Positions 1-7,452 of a stretch of DNA of 15,080 nt are shown here, piece by piece (positions within the stretch are counted from its first letter, which is position 1; each line of letters begins with the position of its first letter). The stretch lies in NCBI GenBank assembly GCA_001929475.1, contig LXFE01000440.1:1-15080 (forward strand). The letters are read 5' to 3'. The DNA is from Neolecta irregularis DAH-3 (lineage: Eukaryota > Ascomycota > Neolectomycetes > Neolectales > Neolectaceae). The notes beneath the pieces were generated by a model, which did not search any database, had not been told where the DNA came from, and saw only the letters and a list, made by a program, of their open reading frames with translations. The translations under genes and the position numbers were made by a program.

Positions 1-46
1 GGAGACCCTTCGGCGGGCAGGGGCGGGCGGATGGGCATTGTATATA
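1..46. repeat. GC-rich dispersed repeat, partial copy at window edge
   Basis: A strongly G-rich stretch that switches abruptly to AT-rich sequence at about 40. Its words GGAGACCC, CGGCGGGCAG and GGGCGG match the minus-strand reading of the island at 7243-7302 (CCGGAGACCCTCCGG followed by GGGCGGGCAGG). It is therefore probably the cut end of another copy. Its left boundary lies outside the window. Confidence 0.5.
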
Positions 47-326
47 TGTTTGCTGAATTTTCACATTGGGCAGGCGTTTGACAGTTTCTGTAACGATATA
101 TCTGGCATATTGCGTGGATACATATTACAAATATAGTATGAGGCGTAGAATTAAGTAAGAGCAATTAGTATATAGACTATATAAGGGCAGGCCCAACATC
201 TCTTACCTAAGCGTAAAGGTCTACTAAGAAATATAACCGGATCATATTTGTACGCTACGATTCACTACTTACAGTTTCAAACAAAATGCTACATTAAACA
301 CTTTATCCTCTGTTACTTTTATTCAA

Positions 327-372
327 CCCGCCCAAGTCGCCCACCAGAGTGTTCCGGGGGGCAGGCGTAGAG
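327..372. repeat. GC-rich island, probable repeat fragment
   Basis: A short GC-rich patch (CCCGCCCAAGTCGCCCACCAG, then GTTCCGGGGGGCAGGCG) inside AT-rich DNA upstream of the first secreted-protein gene. It shares the CCCGCC/CCCACC/GGCAGG vocabulary of the larger islands at 1291-1450, 1927-2075 and 7243-7302, but I cannot align it over its whole length. The call rests on composition and short words only. Nothing else is recognisable between 47 and about 440. Confidence 0.35.
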
Positions 373-439
373 ATTTCCTACGATCTTGAAAGAGGGTGAC
401 AATTATTCGACGTTGACTACTTTAAAAGAGTTTGCTGTT

Positions 440-621
440 CCTTCCATCATTTATCCTAAAATGCAGGATGATAAGGTAACCAAGTGGGATAATTTTCTCA
501 TTTCGAAAAAAGGGGACGTGCTATTTATAATGATTTCAATTGGCAAGCACTTCTACCTTATGCTATATAAATCCCTCTACGTTCGCACACTACGTCTCTC
601 TACAACTTTCTCTCACGAATA
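440..621 (+). promoter_or_regulatory. Promoter of first secreted-protein gene
   Basis: TATATAA lies at 564-570, 58 nt before the start codon, and is followed by a pyrimidine-rich leader ending in CTCTCACGAATAATG. The equivalent region of the second gene (TATATAA at 2848-2854, leader ending CTCACGCATAATG) has the same layout and shared words, including ATTTCGAA further upstream. The promoter was therefore duplicated together with the gene. The upstream limit is approximate. Confidence 0.6.
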
Positions 622-1089
622 ATGAAGTTGCTCGCTTTTTTTATTGGCTTTGTTTTTGCCGTATGTATACTCCATTGATAAAATAAACTTACCCAACAGA
701 CAAATTACCAATATTTCAACTTGCAAGTATTCCCCGACAATACGCTTGATAACCTCATTGTCGATCATGATCACCACCTCACCATTTCAGATTTAGGGTA
801 TGCAGACCAATTTTACTTTGATAAGAACAATTATCTCGCCATGGGCAACCGAGTGGCTAAAATCGACCCTACTACAAATGTAATTATGTTTGTCCCCGTG
901 AATGATCCAGCAACACAAACCCGTGTATTTGGAAATTATTCACGTATTTTATCGTACGGCTCGGATCGGAATATTACCTTTGAAAGTTGCGAAACTGGCC
1001 ATCAAATATTTCAACTTGCATCCCAGCATGATAATCCCGGCTGTGAAAAGTGGAATATTCAAATTTTGGATGTTCCAATAGCCAACTAG
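622..1089 (+). CDS. Small secreted protein, effector-like, copy 1
   Basis: Two exons, 622-660 and 700-1089, encode about 142 residues. Exon 1 is just the hydrophobic signal peptide MKLLAFFIGFVFA. The 39-nt intron (GTATGT...CAG, branch-like CTTAC) restores frame to TNYQYFNLQVF. Without splicing the frame stops six codons later. The mature protein has two cysteines, in SCETGHQIF and GCEKW, consistent with one disulfide. The ending pattern, Cys-x-x-Gly-x-x-I/Y then Cys and an I-x-I strand, resembles the C-terminal domain of PIR-like/PhiA cell-wall proteins of fungi. That resemblance is from memory and weak. The protein is paralogous to 2903-3381 (shared PDNxLDNL, FYFDxNNYLA, GHQIFQ). Likely role: apoplastic or cell-wall protein, possibly a host-interaction effector; the function is not proven. 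Confidence 0.75.
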
Positions 1090-1290
1090 GTTTTTCAGAT
1101 GTGTAGAATTTAGGCTTATAAAGTAGGAAACGATAATTGGGTTTTGCCTTTTAAATGATGAAGATTGGTTCAGGTAGCTTTAGCTTTTTGACTAGTTTAA
1201 CGATCAATATGATGTTCACTTTTTTTAACAGCAAGTTTTCAATTTTACTTGATGCATATTGTCCTTCATCAAAGAAAAAGATATTTAAAT

Positions 1291-1455
1291 CAGTGTGTCC
1301 AACAGCACTCCCGCCGGCGGCCGACCGACGGGTGGGCGGACAGGTTTCTAAGTCAAACCGCCTTCCCCAAGAGACCTAAACCACCCACCTGGAGAGTGCT
1401 CTGGCAGGCTGTTGGGGGGCTAGGCGGTTGGGCAGTTTGGCACTTGGGCAGGTTT
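1291..1455. repeat. GC-rich dispersed repeat, copy E1
   Basis: Begins with CAGTGTGTCCA at 1291 and runs through CCGCCGGCGGCCGACCGACG. It contains a core at 1347-1416 that aligns with 1991-2061. The 25 bases at 1389-1413 are identical to 2034-2058. The sequence either side is AT-rich. The similarity between the two secreted-protein genes' 3' flanks ends at about its left edge. No coding capacity is visible, so it is a candidate non-autonomous element. Confidence 0.7.
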
Positions 1456-1853
1456 GATAAAAGGAAGAAAGTGATAAAATGTAGAGTATGGAATCTTGTT
1501 TCAATTGTTTCACATCAAAGAAAAATTGCGCTAGTCTGCCGAACTTGAAAATTCTGCCAACCTATCTCTCAATGGAGTGCTTTTTCACTCCAGTAGAGCA
1601 GCAGCCTTCATTTCCACCAACACTATCTTCATTACCAACCTCAGAATATTTACCAGCTTCAATCAACTCACAGGAAAGCAGCACACCATCACCAAATATT
1701 CAAAGAATTTGAACATGACCAAACTACAAGCCATATCCCTTTCCCTATTCAATGAAATATAATCTACCATTCTGCAATTTGTGGAATCTTCATGATTTTC
1801 GTACCATTGGAAAGCCCTCATCAAGGTGCATTTGCTCCTGATAATCCATTTTC
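1456..1853. other. Intergenic, no supported gene
   Basis: AT-rich sequence with short open frames on both strands (for example 1488-1712), without a recognisable family, signal peptide or splice-supported extension. I see no gene that I can support here. Confidence 0.5.
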
Positions 1854-2206
1854 TAGTTTCGCCTTTAAATTCCGATCCATAAGCGATAGTTTCGTTTGAA
1901 TCTGTTGGTTGGTTGTATAACTGTGGACAGTGTGTCCACCCGTCTGCAGGAAAAATCTGAGCCGGCCGACGGCGGGTGGGTGGATGGACTTCTATGTCTC
2001 CCGCCTTCACCAAGAGATCCAAGCCAGCCCCATCTGGAGAGTGCTCTGGCAGGCTGTTAGGTTGTATGGATGTGATACTTCTTCAAAGGACCCCTTTGAC
2101 TTTCTTGTATTGAATTTGTTGACAGACCATTAGTTTCGCCTTTAAATTTTGATCCCGATAGTACTTGCGTCGTTTGAATACGTTGGTTGGTCGTTCAACT
2201 GTGAAT
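1854..2206. repeat. Direct duplication flanking GC-rich copy E2
   Basis: Two diverged copies of about 75 bp, at 1854-1926 and 2131-2206, share an identical 18-mer start (TAGTTTCGCCTTTAAATT) and CGTTTGAAT...GTTGGTTGGT...AACTGTG. The GC-rich element at 1927-2075 starts directly after the first copy. The duplication therefore predates or accompanied insertion of the element. Confidence 0.65.
1927..2075. repeat. GC-rich dispersed repeat, copy E2
   Basis: Begins CAGTGTGTCCACCCG, as at 1291 and as the minus-strand reading at 7288-7302. It continues through GCCGGCCGACGGCGGGTGGG. The core at 1991-2061 aligns with 1347-1416 of E1, with a 25-base identical block. No terminal inverted repeat or target duplication is clear apart from the flanking 75-bp duplication. 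Confidence 0.7.
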
Positions 2207-2300
2207 TGATTGCAATTTGTTAAAGTTATGCTTGCAAGATTTGTCACCGATCACTTGAAAGCTGTGCGCTTAGAAGTATGATAAGACCAGGTGTTATAAT

Positions 2301-2365
2301 TAGCCTAAGTATTCGTACTTCATACAAAGGGACATACCTAGCCTAAGTATTCGTACTTGGCTAGG
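2301..2365. repeat. Duplicated 20-mer and TTCG-loop hairpin
   Basis: The 20-mer TAGCCTAAGTATTCGTACTT occurs at 2301-2320 and again at 2339-2358. The second copy extends into an inverted repeat at 2337-2365: CCTAGCC and AAGTA pair with TACTT and GGCTAGG around a TTCG loop, with one unpaired T, giving a 12-bp stem. The first 13 bases recur at 5471-5483 at the edge of the CAAGTAAGC repeat. Confidence 0.7.
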
Positions 2366-2847
2366 AATATCTAACTTTCGCCTTTATATACTTCCCGTCA
2401 AGCCACTTTGCCGTATTGGTAAGATTACAGATTTAAATTCTGAGTTGTGATAATTCCATCGCATAACCATGAAAGAATTTGTTCATTTGTATTTACAGTA
2501 TCTATCTTAATCGTTAAAGTGTAAGATAAAATTGTCTTTGCTAAAATTGAGTAATCAGTGCAAATATGTGCACCCTAAAGTATGCCATTATATGAAATTT
2601 CCGACTTACGAGCAGTGGTTTGGTCGAATTTTAGGGAGAATGCTAAAACGAGAAAGCGAATTTGCCATCTCGTAACCAAAGCATTGGGTTGCCTTTATTG
2701 TTCCATTATTATCCTAAACGCAGGGTAATTAGGTTATCAAATAGCAAAACCTATTTCGAAGGAAGAATGGAAAGTGTTATATAGGCTAATTTCAGTTTGT
2801 AAACACTGTTTTCGCCATTTTTCTTTCCTAATGCCTGCTTCCACTGC
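2366..2847. other. Intergenic sequence before second secreted-protein gene
   Basis: AT-rich sequence. At 2402-2457 there is a tRNA-Leu(TAA)-like stretch with no B box (see findings). From about 2730 the DNA aligns loosely with the promoter region of copy 1. No protein gene is supported. Confidence 0.5.
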
Positions 2848-2902
2848 TATATAAGTTGTCCATCTTCCTTCTCTACATTTATATAACTTTTTCTCACGCA
2901 TA
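2848..2902 (+). promoter_or_regulatory. Core promoter of second secreted-protein gene
   Basis: TATATAA at 2848-2854 is 55 nt upstream of the start codon. A CT-rich leader ends in CTCACGCATAATG, nearly the same as in copy 1. The conserved spacing supports use of both start codons. Confidence 0.6.
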
Positions 2903-3381
2903 ATGAAGTTACTCGCTCTTTTCATTGGCTTTGCTTTTGCTGTATACCACATTGATGAAATCAACTTACACAAAAGACAGACCATCGCCATTATTTCTAC
3001 TTGAGAATACTACCTGACAATAATCTTGATAATCTCGTTGTCGATAAAGATTATCACCTCTCCATTTCAGCTACAGCCCGCGGAGATAAATTCTACTTTG
3101 ATAGGAATAACTATTTGGCCCAGGGTGATAGACTGGCCGGGATCGATTTTGCGACACAACAGATTAACTTTGTCCTACCGTCGCACAGTCATTCTAAAAG
3201 GCATAATCATACCGGAATACATCTTGTTAAATTTGGAAATCTTCGCGATGTGCTAACTTACGGGCCGGACAATGATATTTTCTTTGCTAGTTGCAATAAT
3301 GGCCATCAAATATTTCAAACTTCAGCCGAAAAGGCTCCAGATGACTGTGACCCATGGAAAATTCGAATTTTGAATATTTAA
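2903..3381 (+). CDS. Small secreted protein, effector-like, copy 2
   Basis: Exons 2903-2941 and 2977-3381 give about 147 residues. The signal peptide is MKLLALFIGFAFA. A 35-nt intron (GTATAC...AAAAG, with CTTAC branch-like site at the same place as in copy 1) brings the frame into TDHRHYFYLRIL. The later AG at 2979-2980 would break the frame, so the upstream AG is preferred. The mature domain matches copy 1 across its length: PDNNLDNLVV, KFYFDRNNYLA, LTYG, SCNNGHQIFQ, DCDPW, IRILNI. It adds a His/Ser-rich loop (about residues 75-87: SHSHSKRHNHTG) that copy 1 lacks. It has two cysteines. Probable secreted cell-wall or host-interaction protein with a PIR/PhiA-like ending; function unproven. Confidence 0.75.
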
Positions 3382-3730
3382 GATTCTTTTCTATGTGCTT
3401 AGAAAGTCACAAGGGTTTCAGACGAAGTGGATTTGTTGAGGTTTACGAAATGACAGGTCTGGACTCGTTCACTTCGCTTTAGCTTGATTATTTAAAGATA
3501 TATATTATTCTCAGTTTCTTAACAAAAGAGAGTTCAATTTTTAGACACATATTATTGAAAATCTTGATTAAGAAGAGATATTTAGATGCTGGTTGGTGAT
3601 TCTAGTCTAAACAATTTCTCGATTCACACTAGCTGTATCAAATTTTTTCTTGCACATTAACACAGATCAAGACTGAGTTTTCTGGAAAGGCGACGGGAAA
3701 TTAGTTCAGTTACCTGTACATGAATCATAC
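3382..3730. other. 3' flank of secreted-protein gene copy 2
   Basis: No gene. The stretch at about 3510-3595 (TTAACA...TTCAATTTTTA...AGATATTTA) loosely matches 1208-1292 downstream of copy 1 at the same distance from the stop codon, so the duplication included roughly 200 bp of 3' flank. Confidence 0.5.
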
Positions 3731-3860
3731 TGCTATTTAAAATCCGAATACTCACTTGCTCACGATGAAATTCCTCATTTCTTTCATCGACTTTTCGATG
3801 GCGTTACGCCTATTCAAGGTTAATCATATCGGTGGTATCTTGGTATCAGCACAAAGCTAG
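3731..3860 (+). pseudogene. Probable decayed third secreted-protein gene start
   Basis: A TATTTAA box at 3734-3740 and the leader CTTGCTCACGATG lead into a 31-codon frame from 3765 beginning MKFLISFIDFSMAL. This is similar in layout and words to the promoter plus signal-peptide exon of copies 1 and 2 (CTCACG, MKxLxxFI). No mature domain follows in any frame I read down to 4109. It looks like a truncated or decayed third paralogue, but the similarity is short and could be chance. Confidence 0.35.
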
Positions 3861-4109
3861 TGGTTTATGACTGCGGAAGGTGCATGAATTGAAACTTTGA
3901 GAGAAATAGCAAAAGGTAGGTGTCTCGGTAAAGCTCGATCAGATCTAGAGATCAATCGCAGACACTTGATATCATCAATTAGAAATGACGGAAAGGTAAC
4001 TAAAAGAGAAATCATTAACACTGCTCACGCATTGGCATACCATGTAGATTCTAAATCCTCGAATTAGAGCAGTCAAAAACGCCAATTTATAATTTCGAAG
4101 CAACCGGTG
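3861..4109. other. Intergenic, no supported gene
   Basis: Lies downstream of the minus-strand membrane-protein gene and probably contains its 3' UTR. I see no other feature here. Confidence 0.5.
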
Positions 4110-4870
4110 TCAAGAAGACACATCCTTTGCTCGTTCCCTCTTAACTCGTCGTCCTTCAAGTCCGGTAATAACACCAGCAGTTATACTTACTCCACAAGCT
4201 AAGCCTACGAAAATCCCAACAGCAGCTCCCGGTCGATTGTATCGGTTGTAACCCCACATAAATCCAGCCATCACTATAGCGTCAGCATCATTTTCAAAAA
4301 GAAGGTAATATGCATATTTGAAATGCCGAATTGGCCATGTATAACAGTACAACAGCATGTAATTTCCATCTTTTAGTAGCAGGGATCTCGGATGGATCCT
4401 CTACAATATACCAATCCTGATTCCGATGTTCCAGTTTCACGCGTTCCGCATATAGTTGGTAGAGATCCCGTAGTCGCCACGGAAGTAGTCCAATACCCAT
4501 GAGACAAAACAACGCATTGAGAACCTGTGAATCTATTTCTATCCAGATTTTTCTAAGTGACCGATCATCATTTGGACCGTAAGGTTGGGAATAGCTGGGA
4601 ACCGCATTAACCTGCGATATCAATTAGTACGTGGAACAGTAAGGTGCCGCAATATACCAGCAGAAGAAACAACATTCCTCCCCAGGCAATTATACTGAGC
4701 ATGTACACGACAATCAGAATTCCTTTCCATGTGATGAGCCATTGTAAAAGACGACGTGGAGCAGTTGCGACAATGATAAGGGACATATCAGTTATTGCTG
4801 TTTGCGGGCCACTGAATCCATCAGATGGTCTCTCTATTCCTATAGAGGGAGGGTGATGATGTCTCTTCAT
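4110..4870 (-). CDS. DUF2985-type multi-pass membrane protein
   Basis: Three exons (4870-4658, 4611-4314, 4273-4110) encode about 224 residues. The start ATG at 4870 has an ACCACC context and an in-frame TGA just upstream. Segments recognised from the fungal DUF2985 family: a hydrophobic helix WGGMLFLLLV near residues 60-71; WIEIDSQVLNALFC with LLPWRLRDLY; and GFMWGYNRYNRP followed by a Gly/Ala-rich helix ending GLEGRRVKR. The family is an uncharacterised set of fungal integral membrane proteins, so the molecular role is unknown. Intron 1 (4612-4657) is a normal 46-nt GT-AG. Intron 2 (4274-4313, 40 nt) has no usable GT and is best read as GC-AG with a CTGAC branch site. It gives FQILMAGFMWGY across the join, as expected for the family. 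It is shorter at the N terminus than many relatives, so an upstream exon is possible. Confidence 0.8.
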
Positions 4871-5284
4871 GGTGGTTCAAAAGGAGATTCCGCAAAGTAG
4901 TATTGATGCGAAGGGATCGGTTCTTCTTTCTTGTCTGTTTTCCCAAGTGGTGGTGAAGCACGCTTGGGAAGAATGGACGTAATGCGTTGAAGTTGACTTT
5001 TGCTATTTGTTTATCGTTGTAAGACCTTTTAATGCAGAGCAAACCTGTATGGTGTATCCTTGTTTGATGAAATCTCAAACTCGTTGTCATTGACGAACAT
5101 ATCTTATACAATTTCGTCTTTAACTCAAACTTCTTAAGACTGCCCTAGTTAGGTATTAGGTAGATACTTTTGATGGTGTCGCGCTTTATGACATAGACCC
5201 ATCTATATGTTGTCACATGGAAGATACAATAAATTCTGTCTATCATACCCAGACTTGCTAATAAGTAAAACTTTCAAGTAGAGT
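4871..5284. other. Upstream region of the DUF2985 gene
   Basis: A minus-strand open frame of 96 codons (5111-4821) overlaps the start of the membrane-protein gene in another frame. It shows no family features and is not called. Nothing else was recognised. Confidence 0.45.
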
Positions 5285-5323
5285 TTGCTTGCTTACTTGT
5301 TTACAAAGCAAGTAAGCAAGCAA
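5285..5323. repeat. Perfect 15-bp inverted repeat (hairpin)
   Basis: TTGCTTGCTTACTTG at 5285-5299 is the exact reverse complement of 5309-5323, with a 9-nt loop. It is made of the same GCAAGCAAGTAAG words that spread to 5510 and recur near 7.35 kb and 15.03 kb. Confidence 0.85.
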
Positions 5324-5510
5324 GTATGGCGGACAAAAATTAGCAAGTAAGCAAGTCCAAAATTTAGGCTTGCTTGTTTGGACTTGATAGACTTGACTGT
5401 TTAGAACTTTTAATGAGACATTTTGTAAGTATTGAAGCCCAGATACGAATAAGACTAGGTTATATTGTTCTAGCCTAAGTATTGGACTTGCTTACTTGTT
5501 AGCAAGTCTG
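5324..5510. repeat. CAAGTAAGCAAGTCC-word dispersed repeat, copy A
   Basis: Repeated words GCAAGTAAGCAAGTCC and their complement GGACTTGC occur between 5340 and 5390. After a unique stretch come TAGCCTAAGTATT (5471-5483) and a 30-base block at 5481-5510 that is identical to 7423-7452. It has no coding capacity. A dispersed non-autonomous element is the simplest reading. Confidence 0.75.
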
Positions 5511-5712
5511 ATTACTAGTGACTTCACCCAGTACTTTAGGAATTGGTAACGGGAAATTTATTTAGATGCTATAAACTACCAACTAAGTGTCGATATAAAG
5601 TACCCTTATGCCTTAACAGTCGCTATGCCATATATTCTTCTTTTGTTTCAACGCCAACAGAAATCTACCATACATCTTAGTAAAATATTGACTGAACATG
5701 TACTTGAACCAA

Positions 5713-6813
5713 TCACCGCTTATTTTTCATATTTTCTAGAAAAGACCTCATACTTTCGAATGTCCAAAGAGTACATATTGTAGCCGGGACTGTCCTCACC
5801 AGATTAACAGTTAGTCCGCTATACAACCCTCTCCAACCTTCCTCAGCAACTACACATTTTGCACAATGAATGATACCAGAATACTTTTTGCTACTTTGAA
5901 GGCGAGTACGGATTACCTCGTGGGGATAGGTTATGCAACTTGCAGTAATTTTCGATACCGTTGAGGAAAAAAGAATTGCAGGCGTTGTTGTTCCGAACTT
6001 GAACTTCAATGATTCATAGAGGGGAAACTGCACAGCTACATGCGAGACTCCGAGGAGAGAAGGGCCGAGACCTAAATAGAACGAAAAAATGCTGGACTTA
6101 GTTTGTCTTGGAGTAACGCCTGTATACCCTTCCTTGCGATACATTTGATGAAATGCATTAAGTGTTGACGTATATCTGTACTGAGATGTAGTATTTTGAG
6201 TCTGGAGAATCAGAGTGATATCTTTATTAGGCGCCAGACCATCAAGCGCGTTTTTACTACCCATATTGGATTTGTAACAGTGGTTGACGTAACACCGCCA
6301 ATAAGTGCAGATAATATATGCGATGCATGAGGGTGTGAAGGTAGTTCATCTGTCCAATCAGCATGTGTCACAAAGCTTAGTCGCATAAAACATGGCGTGG
6401 CAAGATGCAAAATATTTCAATGGCAATTGAGAACATTTAAGTGATTTTCAGCCTCAACCTTTCCATCAAGTTCTGCCGTAGATTTAAAGCCTCGAAGAAA
6501 TTTTACCTCGTAACCTGCATTTCGCTCGTTCGTACACAGTGAAGTAGACTGCCCAGGTGGGTAGATAACCCACCATCATGGGTCCCAGCCCACGATAAAG
6601 ACCTCTGATGCCCTCCTCATGCCATATCCTCCTTAAGCTCCCATCCAGGCTTTTATATAACTCTGGTGATGCGAGGGTTAATCCGCGCTGCGCTTGCATC
6701 CGTGTTTTTACCACATCGAGAGGCGTAATCAGAATACTGCTTGCGAACCCAGCAATTGCCCCACTGATTGCGTTTATGGATACTTCATGCAGATCGGTGA
6801 GGACAGAAGACAT
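5713..6813 (-). CDS. Mitochondrial carrier, NAD+/FAD/folate type
   Basis: A member of the mitochondrial carrier family (SLC25): six membrane helices in three repeats, inner membrane. Signature motifs are PLDVVKTR (residues 31-38), NPIWVVKTRLM (129-139) and YPHEVIRTR near 230. The Trp in repeat 2, together with EEGIRGLYRGL, GYLPTWAVYFTVYE and LGPSLLGVSHVAVQFPLYE, points to the NAD+ (yeast Yia6/Yea6), FAD or folate subgroup. The exact substrate cannot be fixed by eye. Exons: 6813-6507, 6349-6240, 6201-6128, 6091-5713, about 289 residues. Introns 2 and 3 are 38 and 36 nt and restore LMTQ and EGIFSFYLGLGP. Intron 1 as drawn is 157 nt (GTAAAA...ACAG, phase-consistent), long for this locus. The start is the first ATG of the open frame, which extends upstream without ATG to 6888, so a further 5' exon is possible. 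Confidence 0.85.
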
Positions 6814-7242
6814 CGGATCGTTTACGTCTCGCAAAGGACATGTGGGGGGGTGGAGAACGTGGAAGGGTGGAAGTCTTCCGAACAGACATCACGTGCATTG
6901 TCGTTCTCTTGCATTCACGGTTCCGCTTCCTCGGACTTGTGTTGCGACGTGTCGATAGCGCATAATAGAGAACTGATATTCTCGCACCATATAGCTGTTT
7001 GTATTATTCGGATTATATTTGGAAATAAGTTAAAACCCAACGTTTCTGGGAAATATAAAGGGTCCAGAGTGCTTATACCTATGAGCGTTGGGTGTCCGAA
7101 CTTGCCGTTCAGGAGGCTTCACAGGGAATATACGATCGCAATTGAAAGAAATGGCCAGATAGAAATCATTATATGTTAGCAACTTTGGTTATTTGGTGAA
7201 TATTGTATTGCACCTATCCTAATTGTCATAAAAAACGATTTG
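6814..7242. other. 5' flank of carrier gene, no supported gene
   Basis: The plus-strand frames here are antisense to, or upstream of, the carrier and show no family features. The G7 run at 6844-6850 lies just upstream of the carrier start. Nothing further was recognised. Confidence 0.45.
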
Positions 7243-7302
7243 ACCTGCCCGCCCACCGGAGGGTCTCCGGCGGGGTCGGGCGGGCGGGTGGACACACTGT
7301 AA
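7243..7302. repeat. GC-rich dispersed repeat, copy E3 (inverted)
   Basis: About 60 bp of nearly pure G/C inside AT-rich DNA, with the imperfect palindrome CCGGAGGGTCTCCGG. Its right end, read on the minus strand, is CAGTGTGTCCACCCG, the same start as E1 (1291) and E2 (1927). It sits directly against the CAAGTAAGC-type repeat that follows. Confidence 0.7.
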
Positions 7303-7314
7303 ATAGATATATCT

Positions 7315-7452
7315 AGCAAGTCCAGACAAGAAAGTCCAGAATTGCAAGTAAAATAGCAAGTAAGTCCAAGCAAGCAAGTCCAAAGGACTGAAATATGCAA
7401 GCAAGCAAGTCCAAAGCCCAGAATTGGACTTGCTTACTTGTTAGCAAGTCTG
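7315..7452. repeat. CAAGTAAGCAAGTCC-word dispersed repeat, copy B
   Basis: Dense GCAAG/CAAGTCC words. 7348-7410 matches the reverse complement of 15018-15080 with a single mismatch over 63 bases. 7423-7452 is identical to 5481-5510 over 30 bases. It therefore joins the two other copies in the window into one family. Confidence 0.85.

Noticed and set aside
386-622. Open frame of 78 codons upstream of the first secreted-protein gene
   Set aside because: It covers the TATA box and leader that are conserved with the second gene. No protein features.
1249-1548. Plus-strand frame of 99 codons
   Set aside because: It runs through the GC-rich repeat E1. The Arg/Trp-rich translation is a by-product of repeat composition.
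1663-2022. Minus-strand frame of 119 codons
   Set aside because: It crosses from unique DNA into the duplication and element E2. No domain, and it is not shared by other copies.
2977-2981. Downstream AG (2979-2980) as acceptor in the second secreted-protein gene
   Set aside because: It gives the wrong phase and an immediate stop. The AG at 2975-2976 restores the frame shared with copy 1.
6091-6139. GC-AG intron of 48 nt in carrier exon 3
   Set aside because: It removes the conserved FYxGLGP motif. The 36-nt GTATAC...CAG intron preserves it (EGIFSFYLGLGP).
6694-7179. Plus-strand frame of 161 codons
   Set aside because: It lies antisense to the first carrier exon and its upstream region. No family resemblance.
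5285-7452. CRISPR-like array from the repeated CAAGTAAGC words
   Set aside because: Spacing is irregular, repeats overlap and are inverted, there are no spacers of constant length, and the host is a eukaryote.
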